A DNA stretch of 64,000 nt from JAAELZ01 sp965209105 (GCA_965209105.1 CBDBQB010000033.1:124001-188000); one strand, 5' to 3'; numbered from the stretch's first letter, positions 43,803 through 53,191 are shown. The notes: generated by a model from the sequence alone, not told the origin. Numbers and translations are program-made.

Positions 43803-45431
43803 TTACGAAAAATCTAATAACGAGGGCTCGTAATCTGAGGGCGCTTCATAACCCAATAAATTGAAAACAGTCGCTGCAAGATTCACCAAGCCTGCGTTAG
43901 TAATGTCGGTTCGAAGCGTGTATTTTTTTGAGGAGCGCGCATCGACAATCGCAAACGGCACGGGGTTTAAGGTATGCGAGGTTTTTATTTGTCGCTGCCC
44001 GTCTTGCTCAAAGAAGATCTCTTCAGCGTTGCCGTGATCCGCCGTGACCAAGACCACCCCATTTAATTTTTTAACCGCTTTAATCAACTCGCCCACGCAT
44101 TGATCGACCGTTTCGACTGCGATAATGGTCGCGTTAATATCACCGGTATGGCCGACCATGTCGCCATTGGCAAAGTTAATGCGGCCAAAGCGCATCCCCG
44201 GCTCATTCAAACATTCGATAGTGGCGTCGGTAATTTCCTTCGCTTTCATTTTTGGTTTTTGTTCAAACGGCACCACGTCTGATTTAATCTCTTCGTAACG
44301 CTCTAGTTCCTCGCACAAATAACCCGAACGATTGCCGTTCCAAAAATAGGTGACATGACCAAATTTTTGCGTCTCGCTGACAGCAAAGGTTTTCAAGCCC
44401 TCTGCGCATAGATACTCCACCATGGTGCGTTCAATTACCGGTGGCGAGACCAAATAATTTGTGGGGATATGCAAGTCGCCGTCATATTGGATCAAGCTGC
44501 AAAAAAACAAGTCGGGTCGCGCACCCCGATCAAACTCGTCAAATTCGTCTTGCTCTAAGGCGCGCGAAATTTCCATCGCACGATCTCCGCGAAAATTAAA
44601 CAACACCACCGCATCACCGTCATGCATCGGGCCTTTAGGCTTACCTTTCTCATCAACAACCACAAAGGCGGGAATATCTTGATCCGTACCACTTGGATTC
44701 GCCGCGTAATACGCTTCGACTGCAAGTTCAGCCGAGGGGCTTGTGTCGCCCACGCCCCTGACATGACAATCGTAACCCTCTTTAACCATCGCAAGGTTGG
44801 CGTTATATCTGTCCATGGTGATCGCTTGACGGCCGCCGCCTGATGCAAGCTGATAATCCCTATCCTGTGCGTTGATTTGATCGAGTCGCTGCTTGAGCAT
44901 TGCTAGGTACTTGAGCGCCGATTGTGGTGCAACGTCTCGCCCGTCGAGCAAGACATGGATTCGCACCCGTGCCACGCCAGCATCGCTCGCCGCTTGTAAC
45001 ATTGCGAGCAAGTGCGCAATGTTTGCGTGCACATTGCCGTCAGACAACAAGCCTAAAAAATGCAAGGTACCGCCTGCCAAGCCTCTTTGAACACAGGCTT
45101 GCCAATGATCGTTGCTAAATATTTCGCCACTCTCAAAAGCCTGATTAACCAAACTCGCGCCTTGTGCAATGACCCGGCCCGCGCCCAGGGCATTGTGCCC
45201 CACTTCGCTATTGCCCATGTCGCCATCGCTGGGCAAGCCCACCGCGTGACCATGCGTGATTAATTCCGTGCTTAATTTGCTCTGCATTAATTTGTCGAGC
45301 ACGGGCGTGTGTGCGCGCGTCACAGCATTACCTGGTTGATCAGGCGCTAAGCCGATCCCGTCCATCACGATCAATAATACCGGGCCTTCGCAGCCTGAAA
45401 ATGATTCTAAGGAATTGAGCTTAAGTGTCAT
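43803..45431 (-). CDS. gpmI: 2,3-bisphosphoglycerate-independent phosphoglycerate mutase
   Basis: A 542-residue GpmI of the alkaline phosphatase superfamily. The catalytic serine is Ser75 in GDMGNSEVGHN, and metal-binding residues occur in VMDGIGLAP, the central LDGRDVAP and C-terminal TADHGNAEE. It isomerises 3- and 2-phosphoglycerate in a manganese-dependent way. Its ATG overlaps the rdgB stop by 4 bp (ATGA). Confidence 0.96.
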   Translation of the reverse strand: MTLKLNSLESFSGCEGPVLLIVMDGIGLAPDQPGNAVTRAHTPVLDKLMQSKLSTELITHGHAVGLPSDGDMGNSEVGHNALGAGRVIAQGASLVNQAFESGEIFSNDHWQACVQRGLAGGTLHFLGLLSDGNVHANIAHLLAMLQAASDAGVARVRIHVLLDGRDVAPQSALKYLAMLKQRLDQINAQDRDYQLASGGGRQAITMDRYNANLAMVKEGYDCHVRGVGDTSPSAELAVEAYYAANPSGTDQDIPAFVVVDEKGKPKGPMHDGDAVVLFNFRGDRAMEISRALEQDEFDEFDRGARPDLFFCSLIQYDGDLHIPTNYLVSPPVIERTMVEYLCAEGLKTFAVSETQKFGHVTYFWNGNRSGYLCEELERYEEIKSDVVPFEQKPKMKAKEITDATIECLNEPGMRFGRINFANGDMVGHTGDINATIIAVETVDQCVGELIKAVKKLNGVVLVTADHGNAEEIFFEQDGQRQIKTSHTLNPVPFAIVDARSSKKYTLRTDITNAGLVNLAATVFNLLGYEAPSDYEPSLLDFS

Positions 45432-46027
45432 GTCTTGATTGTATCCAATTGTAGCGACAATGCTTTAAGTGCTTTGCCACGATGGCTGAGCGCGTTTTTT
45501 TGCTCTGCGCTCAATTCAGCCGAGCTGCATTGCTCGCTTGGTAGATAAAAAATGGGGTCATAGCCGAAGCCGCCTTCACCCTGGGGCTGCTCGGCAATCA
45601 TGCCGTCCCAACTGCCTTCACAGATGATGGGCGATGGATCGTTCTGGTGTCGCATAAAAACCATCACACATCGAAAACGTGCGCCGCGTTGCTGCGCAGG
45701 AACGTCTCGCATCGCAAGTAATAATTTTTCCAGATTATCGCGATCACTCGCGCCTACTCCAGCGTAACGCGCGGAAAATATTCCAGGCGCACCTTGCAAG
45801 GCATCGACCTCTAAGCCGGAATCATCGGCAATTGCGCCTAACCCAGTATGCGCACAAGCATGGCGCGCTTTGATGATCGCATTTTCAACGAAGCTCAAGC
45901 CATCTTCCACGGCTTCGCTGGTATTAAAATCACTCTGTGGGACGACCTCCCAACATGCGTCCGATAATATCGCACGCATCTCGCGCAATTTGCCTGCATT
46001 GCCCGTGGCCAACACTACCCTTTGCAT
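45428..46027 (-). CDS. rdgB: XTP/dITP diphosphatase (HAM1 family)
   Basis: A 199-residue HAM1/RdgB protein. VVLATGNAGKLREM near the N-terminus, ADDSGLEVDALQGAPGIFSAR and the C-terminal GFGYDPIF and LSHRGKAL are the family motifs. It hydrolyses inosine and xanthosine triphosphates to keep them out of nucleic acids. I use the ATG at 46027, giving 199 residues (E. coli: 197) and a start 4 bp after the rph stop; the longer frame would overlap rph. Confidence 0.95.
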   Translation of the reverse strand: MQRVVLATGNAGKLREMRAILSDACWEVVPQSDFNTSEAVEDGLSFVENAIIKARHACAHTGLGAIADDSGLEVDALQGAPGIFSARYAGVGASDRDNLEKLLLAMRDVPAQQRGARFRCVMVFMRHQNDPSPIICEGSWDGMIAEQPQGEGGFGYDPIFYLPSEQCSSAELSAEQKNALSHRGKALKALSLQLDTIKT

Positions 46028-46031
46028 TGAT

Positions 46032-46754
46032 TTAGTCCGCGCCGAGCGCGTCATTTTGCAGTTGGTGAAGTTCCTGGATGCCCTTTTGGGCGTATGCCAG
46101 CAAGGTCGTCATTTCTTCCATGGAAAATGGCGCAGCCTCGGCAGTTCCTTGTACCTCAATAAACCCGCCTTGATCATCCATCACCACATTCATATCGGTT
46201 TCGGCACATGAGTCTTCGTCGTAGTCTAGATCCAGAACGGGAGCACCCTCATAAATCCCCACGGATACCGACGCGATTTGTCGGATAATTGGGTTTTCTT
46301 TTAACAGCCCCTGCTCAAGTAAGCCTGCAATCGCATCGGCCATTGCCACGTAAGCGCCGGTAATCGAGGCGGTTCGTGTGCCGCCATCGGCTTGAATCAC
46401 ATCACAATCGATCAAGATTTGCCGTTCGCCGAGTTTATTTAGATCGACCGCTGCGCGTAATGATCGGCCGATCAAGCGCTGGATTTCTTGGGTTCGCCCG
46501 GATTGTTTGCCGCGCGCGGCTTCACGCCCCATGCGCGTATTGGTCGAGCGTGGCAACATCCCGTATTCAGCGGTGATCCAGCCCTGCCCCTTGCCTTTTA
46601 AGAAGTGTGGGATGCGTTCTTCTACAGTGGCCGTACATAAAACGCGCGTGTGCTTAAAGCTGACCAATACAGCACCTTCCGCGTGGCGGGTAAAGTGGCG
46701 CTCAAAAGAAACTTCGCGCATTTCGTCGGGCTGGCGTTGACTGGGTCGTAACAT
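46032..46754 (-). CDS. rph: ribonuclease PH
   Basis: A 240-residue RNase PH. MLRPSQRQPDEMREV at the N-terminus, GQGWITAEYGMLPRSTNTR and QADGGTRTASITGA are diagnostic. It trims tRNA 3' ends by phosphorolysis. The ATG at 46754 matches the usual start and length; the frame continues upstream only through non-homologous sequence toward the glnK promoter. It is the first gene of the rph-rdgB-gpmI-chrA group. Confidence 0.96.
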   Translation of the reverse strand: MLRPSQRQPDEMREVSFERHFTRHAEGAVLVSFKHTRVLCTATVEERIPHFLKGKGQGWITAEYGMLPRSTNTRMGREAARGKQSGRTQEIQRLIGRSLRAAVDLNKLGERQILIDCDVIQADGGTRTASITGAYVAMADAIAGLLEQGLLKENPIIRQIASVSVGIYEGAPVLDLDYDEDSCAETDMNVVMDDQGGFIEVQGTAEAAPFSMEEMTTLLAYAQKGIQELHQLQNDALGAD

Positions 46755-46856
46755 AAATTTTTGCGGGTTTTTTGAAGCGCTGAATTTTACTGTAATTCGC
46801 AGCGTGAAGTCGCCTTTGTCGAGACTAAGTGCCGCTTCGCACAGGATGCATAAGTT

Positions 46857-46873
46857 TGCACCACAATGGTGCG
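46857..46873 (+). promoter_or_regulatory. NtrC-type enhancer site upstream of glnK
   Basis: TGCACC-N5-GGTGCG matches the NtrC consensus (TGCACC-N5-GGTGCA) at all but the last base. Its centre is about 80 bp upstream of the predicted sigma-54 start, a usual enhancer distance. Confidence 0.75.
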
Positions 46874-46920
46874 AACCCGGGGCGTAAATGTTTACAGTCA
46901 TCTATCTGCCCATAATAATC

Positions 46921-46935
46921 GGCTCAACCCTTGCT
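46921..46935 (+). promoter_or_regulatory. sigma-54 promoter of glnK-amtB
   Basis: GGCTCAACCCTTGCT carries the -24 GG (46921-46922) and -12 GC (46933-46934) separated by exactly 10 bp, as sigma-54 requires. The expected start is near 46946, giving a leader of about 60 nt to the glnK ATG. Together with the NtrC site it explains nitrogen control. Confidence 0.78.
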
Positions 46936-47004
46936 AACAGCCCTAAGCATTTTGCAATGTGCTGTTTTAAGCGAGGAATTTTTGATCAACATGAGGAATA
47001 CAAG

Positions 47005-47343
47005 ATGAAAATGGTAACAGCCATCATTAAGCCCTTTCGGCTTGACGATGTCCGAGATGCACTCTCTGAGTCCGGCATCACGGGCATGACCGTCACCGAA
47101 GTCAAAGGCTTTGGTCGTCAAAAAGGCCACACTGAACTATATCGCGGCGCTGAATACACCGTCGATTTTCTACCCAAGGTTAAGATTGAAGTCGCCGTCA
47201 GCGCCGACAAACTAGACGCCGTGGTCGAAGCCATCATGCAAGCAGCTCAAACCGGCAAAGTCGGCGACGGCAAAATGTTTGTCACCGATATCGAAAAAAC
47301 CGTGCGCATTCGTACCGGTGAAGTCGATAGCGACGCACTATAA
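47005..47343 (+). CDS. glnK: nitrogen regulatory protein P-II (GlnK)
   Basis: A 112-residue PII protein. Tyr51 in the T-loop (RGAEYTVDFLPK) is the uridylylation site, and MVTAIIKPFRLDDVRDAL and VGDGKMFV are diagnostic. I chose the ATG at 47005, which has GAGG upstream and gives the canonical length. Because it lies 15 bp ahead of amtB, it is GlnK rather than GlnB: it plugs AmtB when nitrogen is sufficient. The frame extends upstream through the promoter, but that part is not coding. Confidence 0.95.
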   Translation: MKMVTAIIKPFRLDDVRDALSESGITGMTVTEVKGFGRQKGHTELYRGAEYTVDFLPKVKIEVAVSADKLDAVVEAIMQAAQTGKVGDGKMFVTDIEKTVRIRTGEVDSDAL

Positions 47344-47358
47344 ACAGAGGATAGAACA

Positions 47359-48636
47359 ATGGAAAACAATATATTTGAATTACAGTACGCACTCGACACA
47401 TTTTATTTTCTGATATGTGGCGCACTGGTGATGTGGATGGCGGCAGGCTTTTCGATGCTCGAAGCCGGCCTTGTCCGCTCAAAAAATACAGCGGAAATAT
47501 TGACCAAAAACGTGGTCTTATATTCAATCGCCTGTATTGCCTATTTAGCGGTCGGTTACGACATTATGTATGATGGCGGGGTCTTCTTAAAAGATATCGC
47601 ACTCGATGGTGCAGACAATGCAGATGCTATGGTCGGTGCAGTCTTGGCTGAATCAGCAGAAGCAGGTTTTAATGGCGGCTCGGTTTACTCAAACGCCTCT
47701 GATTTCTTCTTTCAGGTTGTGTTCGTTGCCACCGCAATGTCTATCGTTTCAGGTGCGGTTGCTGAGCGCATGAAATTGTGGGCATTTTTTGCCTTTGCAA
47801 TTGTGATGACCGCTTTCATCTATCCGATGGAAGGCGCTTGGACGTGGGGCGGAAAATCTGTCTTTGGTTTGTACAGCTTGGGTGATCTTGGCTTCTCCGA
47901 TTTCGCGGGATCAGGCATCGTTCATATGGCAGGTGCTGCAGCGGCTTTAGCGGGCGTCTTATTGCTCGGCGCGCGTAAAGGTAAATACAATGCGGATGGG
48001 TCGGTTAATCCGATTCCAGGCGCGAATTTACCTTTGGCCACCCTCGGTACGTTTATCTTATGGCTGGGTTGGTTCGGTTTTAATGGTGGCTCTGTCTTAA
48101 AGCTCGGTGATATTGCCAGCGCTAACTCGGTCGCAATGGTGTTTTTAAATACCAATACCGCCGCCGCAGGGGGCGCAGTGACCGCAATGGTCGTCGCGCG
48201 CTTGATGTTCGGTAAGGCTGATTTGACCATGATCCTAAACGGCGCACTGGCCGGTTTGGTGGCGATCACCGCTGAACCTTCAACTCCAACGCCTTTAGCC
48301 GCAACGCTGATCGGCGCGGTTGGTGGCATGATCGTTGTGTTCTCAATTGTTGCTTTAGACAAATTGAAAATTGATGATCCGGTCGGCGCGATATCCGTTC
48401 ACGGGGTGGTCGGCGCATGGGGATTAATGGCTGTTCCATTAACCAATACCGGCGCGACCTTTATGGCGCAACTCATCGGCATGGCAACGATCTTCGGCTG
48501 GGTGTTTGGTGCAAGCTTTATCACTTGGGCCATCATTAAAATGATCATGGGCATTCGTGTCGATGAATCCGAAGAATATGAAGGCCTAGATATCGGCGAG
48601 TGTGGTTTGGAGGCTTATCCAGAATTCACTCGATAG
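47359..48636 (+). CDS. amtB: ammonium transporter
   Basis: A 425-residue Amt protein with about eleven helices. The pore histidines lie in SGIVHMAGAAAAL and ISVHGVVGAWG, and the recruitment-site residues occur in AEGAWTWGG-like context (PMEGAWTWGG). It conducts ammonium into the cell and is inhibited by GlnK, encoded just before it. A ribosome binding site (AGAGGAT) lies 7 nt upstream. A terminator follows. Confidence 0.96.
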   Translation: MENNIFELQYALDTFYFLICGALVMWMAAGFSMLEAGLVRSKNTAEILTKNVVLYSIACIAYLAVGYDIMYDGGVFLKDIALDGADNADAMVGAVLAESAEAGFNGGSVYSNASDFFFQVVFVATAMSIVSGAVAERMKLWAFFAFAIVMTAFIYPMEGAWTWGGKSVFGLYSLGDLGFSDFAGSGIVHMAGAAAALAGVLLLGARKGKYNADGSVNPIPGANLPLATLGTFILWLGWFGFNGGSVLKLGDIASANSVAMVFLNTNTAAAGGAVTAMVVARLMFGKADLTMILNGALAGLVAITAEPSTPTPLAATLIGAVGGMIVVFSIVALDKLKIDDPVGAISVHGVVGAWGLMAVPLTNTGATFMAQLIGMATIFGWVFGASFITWAIIKMIMGIRVDESEEYEGLDIGECGLEAYPEFTR

Positions 48637-48671
48637 ATTTACCCTCGATAGCGGTCTTTAACTAGACTTTT

Positions 48672-48704
48672 TAGCCACCGTCCTTGGGCGGTGGCTTTTT
48701 TTTG
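48672..48704 (+). terminator. rho-independent terminator after amtB
   Basis: AGCCACCG pairs with CGGTGGCT around an 8-nt loop, followed by eight T residues. A related copy lies at 49657-49693. Confidence 0.9.
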
Positions 48705-48997
48705 GGTACGCATTGTCTGTTTACCCGTGCTTCTTTGAGCGTCTGCTTAATCTAAAAACCATTACACCCCCCCAACCAAACAAGAACAAAAGAAAGCCTG
48801 CTGGATCTAAATGCGCCCGATGAGTTCAATGCCCAAGGCGTAATAATTTAAGGAGTAGGTATCGTCCCATTAATCCTTTAATCAGGCTGTCTATCATTTT
48901 GGTGCTATTTTCTTGTGGACAAGACTAAGTCTATTCCAAAACATCTATTTCCGCTATAATTGGTTTTTAAAAGCGGTTAATCATTCGGAATGGCATA
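48705..48997. other. intergenic region with promoter of the orphan gene
   Basis: No gene is seen between the amtB terminator and 48998. TATAAT (48955-48960) is a good -10 for the next gene, 37 bp before its ATG; the -35 is weak. The stretch contains no clear repeat. Confidence 0.5.
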
Positions 48998-49588
48998 ATG
49001 GAACTTATTAGAAAGCTTGGTGGAATTGTAACAATATTCTTGAGCATTGTGTTGTCACCAGTTGCACAATCAACCGACGATGATATTTTAGATATGCTGC
49101 CAGGGATTCTGGCTGGTGTAAATAAAGTTCCACCTCCAAACCCACAGTGGGCAGTATACAATGGAGTGTGTTGTAGCGCTTCGAGCGCTACTTTCTCTGT
49201 TACACAGGGCGGCATCACACAGTCTTCAGTAGCGCCCTCATGCTCGATAGAAGCAACTTTGTCCTCATATAGAGAAACCACCCCGGGACAGAAAACCTTT
49301 TCATCCATCTTAAGGTCGTCTGGATGTGGGGATTTAGGCCCAATCGTATCTCCGTTCACTTTAGAAGCTGCTAAACAGTACGTTTTTGTCGCTGAATTTG
49401 AAGGAGGAGGTGTTTCTGTCAATGTCTACTCTAGCGACATAGCTTTACGTACAAAAAGAGACTCTAGCAGTGAGGGTGAACTTACATACAATTTTTCCAG
49501 TATGGCGAAAGAATATTCTGCAAAGATAAAAATACCTCAATCGCCAAACAGTGTAGGTCAATTTAGGAAAGCTAAGCAAAATGATTGA
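48998..49588 (+). CDS. orphan exported protein of unknown function
   Basis: A 196-residue protein I do not recognise. A signal peptide (MELIRKLGGIVTIFLSIVLS, cleavage near AQST) is followed by a serine/threonine- and glycine-rich mature part with a CC pair (NGVCCSASSATFSV), two further cysteines in IAPSCSIE-like context (SSVAPSCSIE) and SSGCGDLGP. A C-terminal Lys-rich tail follows. Codon use is more AT-rich than its neighbours. It forms its own transcription unit, bounded by two related terminators, which suggests recent acquisition. Confidence 0.65.
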   Translation: MELIRKLGGIVTIFLSIVLSPVAQSTDDDILDMLPGILAGVNKVPPPNPQWAVYNGVCCSASSATFSVTQGGITQSSVAPSCSIEATLSSYRETTPGQKTFSSILRSSGCGDLGPIVSPFTLEAAKQYVFVAEFEGGGVSVNVYSSDIALRTKRDSSSEGELTYNFSSMAKEYSAKIKIPQSPNSVGQFRKAKQND

Positions 49589-49656
49589 TAGGAATACATA
49601 CAGTTAATTCAAGGTTTTAGATCGGAATAACACAGAATTAGTAAATCAATCGGCTC

Positions 49657-49693
49657 TAGCCTCCCTCCCCTTCGGGCGGTGGCCTTTTTCTTG
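49657..49693 (+). terminator. imperfect terminator after the orphan gene, similar to the amtB terminator
   Basis: TAGCCTCC...GGGCGGTGGC followed by TTTTT resembles 48672-48704 over about 35 bp with four substitutions and two small indels. The hairpin is weaker because the left arm has drifted. Confidence 0.6.
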
Positions 49694-49715
49694 TGCCTTT
49701 ATTGAGAAAAAGACT

Positions 49716-51917
49716 TTAAAACAAGCTCACCGGATCAATGTCGATAGACCATTTGATTCCTCTATCCTTGAATGATTCTACCCGCGGTATCCACACCGCC
49801 AGCCATTGGTGCAAGACTTGTCGCCGCGACGCGCTAACCAGCAATTGCGCATGGTATTGACCACCGCGCTTGAACATCGGGCTTTGTACTGCGTCAAAAC
49901 ATACCCCTCCCTCCGCTTGGATTTGTCTGCCCTGTTGCGCGACGGTTTGTAGAAACTGCATGACTTCCGCTGCGTCTTGGCTGCGCGCTCGCCACAAAGC
50001 GATATGTGTATAGGGCGGAAATTGCGCGAGCTTGCGCTGGGCTAGCTCCGCCTCGGCAAAATCTGCATATCGATGCGCCGCAACGGCCTGAATAGCCGGA
50101 TGCGAAATCAAGTTGGTTTGGATGAGCACTTGGCCTTTTTCTTGGCCGCGACCCGCACGGCCTGCGACCTGAATGAGCTGCTGCACCAATTGCTCGGGGG
50201 CCCTAAAGTCGATGCTGTGTAATCCTTGATCAGCATTCACCACCACCACCAGCTGCACAGCTGAAAAATCGTGACCTTTACTGATGAGCTGTGTGCCGAC
50301 TAATATATCAATTTCCTGTGCATGCACCTTGGCCATCGCCGATTGTAATTTGCGCGCACTACCCAGCTCATCGCGGTCAAATCGTTGGATGCGTGCAGCG
50401 GGAAATAGCTCACCCAGTCGCTCTGCAATTTTTTGTGTGCCTTCACCTAAATTAAGCAGGCTCGCCTCACCGCAGGCTTCACATACCTTCGGCGCAGCGC
50501 GCTTGGCGCCGCAGTGGTGGCATTGCAAACTGACACGGTGACTCGTCATGTTCGCATCGCAGCGCTTGCACTGCATCGTCACCTGACAGCTCGCGCAATA
50601 CATCACCGGCGAATAGCCCCGCCGATTGATAAACACCAGGGCTTGCTTTTTCTTCTCTAGGGTTTGTTTAAGTGTTTGCACCACCGCATCACTTAAGCCC
50701 CCTTCCTCTGGCCGCGAGTTTAGATTCACCAACGTAATATCGGGCAAGTCGCTGCCTTTGATTCGCGAAGGAAGTACCAGATGTTGATAGCGTCCCTGCT
50801 CGATATTGTGCAAGGTCTCAAAAGACGGCGTCGCCGAACCCAAGAGCACAGGAATATTCCCCAGCTGCGCGCGTTTGACCGCCACCGAACGTGCATGGTA
50901 GCGCAAGCCTTCCTGCTGCTTATATGACAGATCATGTTCTTCATCGACGATGATCAGACCCAGCGCCTTAAACTCCAAAAATATGCCCGAGCGGGTCGCA
51001 AGAACGACGTCAATTTCGCCACTACGGACTTGCCACCACACCCGATAACGCGCCGCCGCGCTCATGCCCGAATGAATTTGCGCAACGCGACTGCCAAAGC
51101 GGCGCTCAAAGCGCTGTCGGTGTTGGTCGGTGAGCGCGATTTCCGGCAGCATCACCAACGCCTGTTGCTGTTTCGCCAAGACTTTATCAATCAAACCAAA
51201 ATACACTTCGGTCTTACCACTGCCCGTCACGCCATCGAGCACATGGCAAGCAAATGAATCGAGCTGAGCAGAAACCTGCTTTACCGCCGCCTTCTGCGCG
51301 TCGCTCAACGTATTGGATTTTTCGCTCGCGGGTCGAATTTCCGGGCTCGGAATCTCGCTGAATGGTGTGAGAAACTCCTTTTCTATTAGCGCACGAATCG
51401 CGGGCTTTGCATTGGGTATTTCTGCGAGCAATTCGGTGATTAAAACGGGTGATTCTGCGGCGTCGATTTGCGCCATCACAGCACGTTGTACCGGGGCGTT
51501 TTTTAGCGACGATTTGCCCGTTCCCGAAGGCGCTTTGACACGTAGATATTGCGCCTGCAAGCCATGGGTTTTATCCATGCCATTTCGCAGGACGGTTGGC
51601 AGAACTGCGTGCCAAACCTCGCCAATGGGGTGGTGATAATACTGTGCCAGCCATTGCACCATTGCAATACTGGTTTCTGAAAACAAGGCGGGTTCATCCA
51701 ACACCTCGCCAACGGCTTTAAGCTTAAACCCAGTGGGCGCTTTGCGCGGATAGGCCACTACCACACCCAGCACTTTTCGTCTTCCAAATGAGACTTTTAC
51801 GCGCGCGCCGATTGCGGGCAGCCGGTCGCTCGCTCGATACGTAAACGCTTGGCGAATCGGCACATCAATCGCGATGTTAACTAGCGTTGTGGCGACAGGT
51901 TTAGCGGCTTTGGGCAT
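49716..51917 (-). CDS. priA: primosomal protein N' (replication restart helicase PriA)
   Basis: A 733-residue PriA. An N-terminal DNA-binding domain precedes the helicase: Walker A GVTGSGKTEVY, DEEH motif in VDEEHDLSYKQQ, and the eight-cysteine zinc region (CASCQVTMQCKRC ... CHHCGAKR ... CEACG). ARIQRFDRDELG and GTQLISKGHDF follow. It reloads the replisome at stalled forks. It reads leftward from a region containing DnaA boxes. Confidence 0.96.
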   Translation of the reverse strand: MPKAAKPVATTLVNIAIDVPIRQAFTYRASDRLPAIGARVKVSFGRRKVLGVVVAYPRKAPTGFKLKAVGEVLDEPALFSETSIAMVQWLAQYYHHPIGEVWHAVLPTVLRNGMDKTHGLQAQYLRVKAPSGTGKSSLKNAPVQRAVMAQIDAAESPVLITELLAEIPNAKPAIRALIEKEFLTPFSEIPSPEIRPASEKSNTLSDAQKAAVKQVSAQLDSFACHVLDGVTGSGKTEVYFGLIDKVLAKQQQALVMLPEIALTDQHRQRFERRFGSRVAQIHSGMSAAARYRVWWQVRSGEIDVVLATRSGIFLEFKALGLIIVDEEHDLSYKQQEGLRYHARSVAVKRAQLGNIPVLLGSATPSFETLHNIEQGRYQHLVLPSRIKGSDLPDITLVNLNSRPEEGGLSDAVVQTLKQTLEKKKQALVFINRRGYSPVMYCASCQVTMQCKRCDANMTSHRVSLQCHHCGAKRAAPKVCEACGEASLLNLGEGTQKIAERLGELFPAARIQRFDRDELGSARKLQSAMAKVHAQEIDILVGTQLISKGHDFSAVQLVVVVNADQGLHSIDFRAPEQLVQQLIQVAGRAGRGQEKGQVLIQTNLISHPAIQAVAAHRYADFAEAELAQRKLAQFPPYTHIALWRARSQDAAEVMQFLQTVAQQGRQIQAEGGVCFDAVQSPMFKRGGQYHAQLLVSASRRQVLHQWLAVWIPRVESFKDRGIKWSIDIDPVSLF

Positions 51918-52309
51918 ACAAAGAATGTATCACGCTGGCGCGCTAGGCGAACGACAAATTCTCTAGCCCCTTCTCAAGGCACTAGAAAATTTAACAACGC
52001 AAAGCGCCCTAAATTTGTTCCACAAGTTCTGTGGATAAGTTTGTGTATAAAGCTCGCTGCTTATCCATTTAGCTTAGAACAAAGAATGCTAGGGTGAAGC
52101 TGATTAAAAATTAGTCAATTTATTATATAGTCTTTATATTCAGCTGTTTACATGGTTTTTATGCGTGCCATCTCAGGCATCTGATGTAAGCGTTTATATT
52201 TGTATTACGAAAAACGCGGTTTGTGTATAGTTTTACAAAACGAGCGATATTAATAGTGCTGCTTTACGACGGTCGCATTCACCTATGCAATCAATGATAC
52301 AGTCGGTCA
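51918..52309. other. AT-rich divergent gap with four DnaA boxes
   Basis: No gene is seen. DnaA boxes: TGTGGATAA (52030-52038, perfect on the opposite strand), TGTGTATAA (52042-52050, fits TTATNCACA), TTATCCATT (52061-52069, close) and TGTGTATAG (52222-52230, one mismatch). An AT-rich block (about 52105-52145) lies between them. It may be a DnaA-titration or regulatory site for priA, or a second origin-like region. Confidence 0.55.
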
Positions 52310-53191
52310 ATGATCGACTGGCATGACATCACAGCACAAATTAACACCGCCAGCGGCCTGACGCTCAACGCCAGCGTTGTGAAATCAGTGGGCGGTGGCA
52401 GCATCAATTCAGCCTATCTTCTGGGCGAGCCCAATCAAGGCGTATTCGTCAAAACCAACCGCCCGAATCAACTCGGAATGTTCCTCGCAGAAGCAGCGGG
52501 CTTGGCGTCATTGTCTGAGGCCAATGCGATTGCTGTCCCCACCGTCTATTGCACGGGGAAAACGCGAGGGGTTGCTTTTATTGCCATGCAGGCGCTTAAA
52601 ATTGGACGCGCTAAAACCGCCTCTAAGCAGCAATTTGGATCACAGCTCGCTGCCATGCATCGCTTTCAAAAACAGCGCTTTGGTGCCGCCATCAACAATA
52701 CGATAGGGTACACGCAGCAAGTGAATACATGGCACGATAATTGGTTTACTTTTTGGCGAGAAAACCGGCTTAATTTTCAGCTTGATTTGGCGAAAAATAA
52801 TGGCGCTGCGGCCGCCCTAATTGACAACGGTTTTGACTTAAGCGAGCGCTTTGAAGTTTTGTTTGATAGCACTCCAAAAGCCGCTTGTTTACACGGCGAT
52901 TTGTGGCAGGGAAATTGGGGCTTTGATGAAAGCGGGCAGCCCTTAATTTTCGACCCTGCGCACTACTTTGGCGACAGAGAAACCGATATCGCAATGACCA
53001 AATTGTTTGGGCGCGCATCCGATGATTTTTACGCCGCTTATCAAGACGCCTACCCCTTGAGGCCGGATTACGCGATACGTGAAACCTTTTATAATATCTA
53101 CCATATCCTAAACCATTACAATTTATTTGGCGGCGGCTACGCCGATCAAGCACAGAAAATGATTCAATCCGTTTTGAGCGAAATTCGATGA
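52310..53191 (+). CDS. fructosamine kinase family protein
   Basis: A 293-residue protein with a kinase fold: GGGSINSAYLL glycine-rich start, VFVKTN, CLHGDLWQGNWG (catalytic loop with HGD) and FDPAHYFGDRETDIAM (metal-binding DPA). These match fructosamine-3-kinase relatives, which phosphorylate ketoamines and help deglycate proteins. Bacterial members may act on ribulosamines or other sugars. It overlaps the next gene by 4 bp. Confidence 0.9.
   Translation: MIDWHDITAQINTASGLTLNASVVKSVGGGSINSAYLLGEPNQGVFVKTNRPNQLGMFLAEAAGLASLSEANAIAVPTVYCTGKTRGVAFIAMQALKIGRAKTASKQQFGSQLAAMHRFQKQRFGAAINNTIGYTQQVNTWHDNWFTFWRENRLNFQLDLAKNNGAAAALIDNGFDLSERFEVLFDSTPKAACLHGDLWQGNWGFDESGQPLIFDPAHYFGDRETDIAMTKLFGRASDDFYAAYQDAYPLRPDYAIRETFYNIYHILNHYNLFGGGYADQAQKMIQSVLSEIR

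Noticed and set aside
46755..46901. Long N-terminal extension of RNase PH
   Set aside because: The extra 49 codons are not homologous to RNase PH and cover the glnK control region; the ATG at 46754 gives the canonical length.
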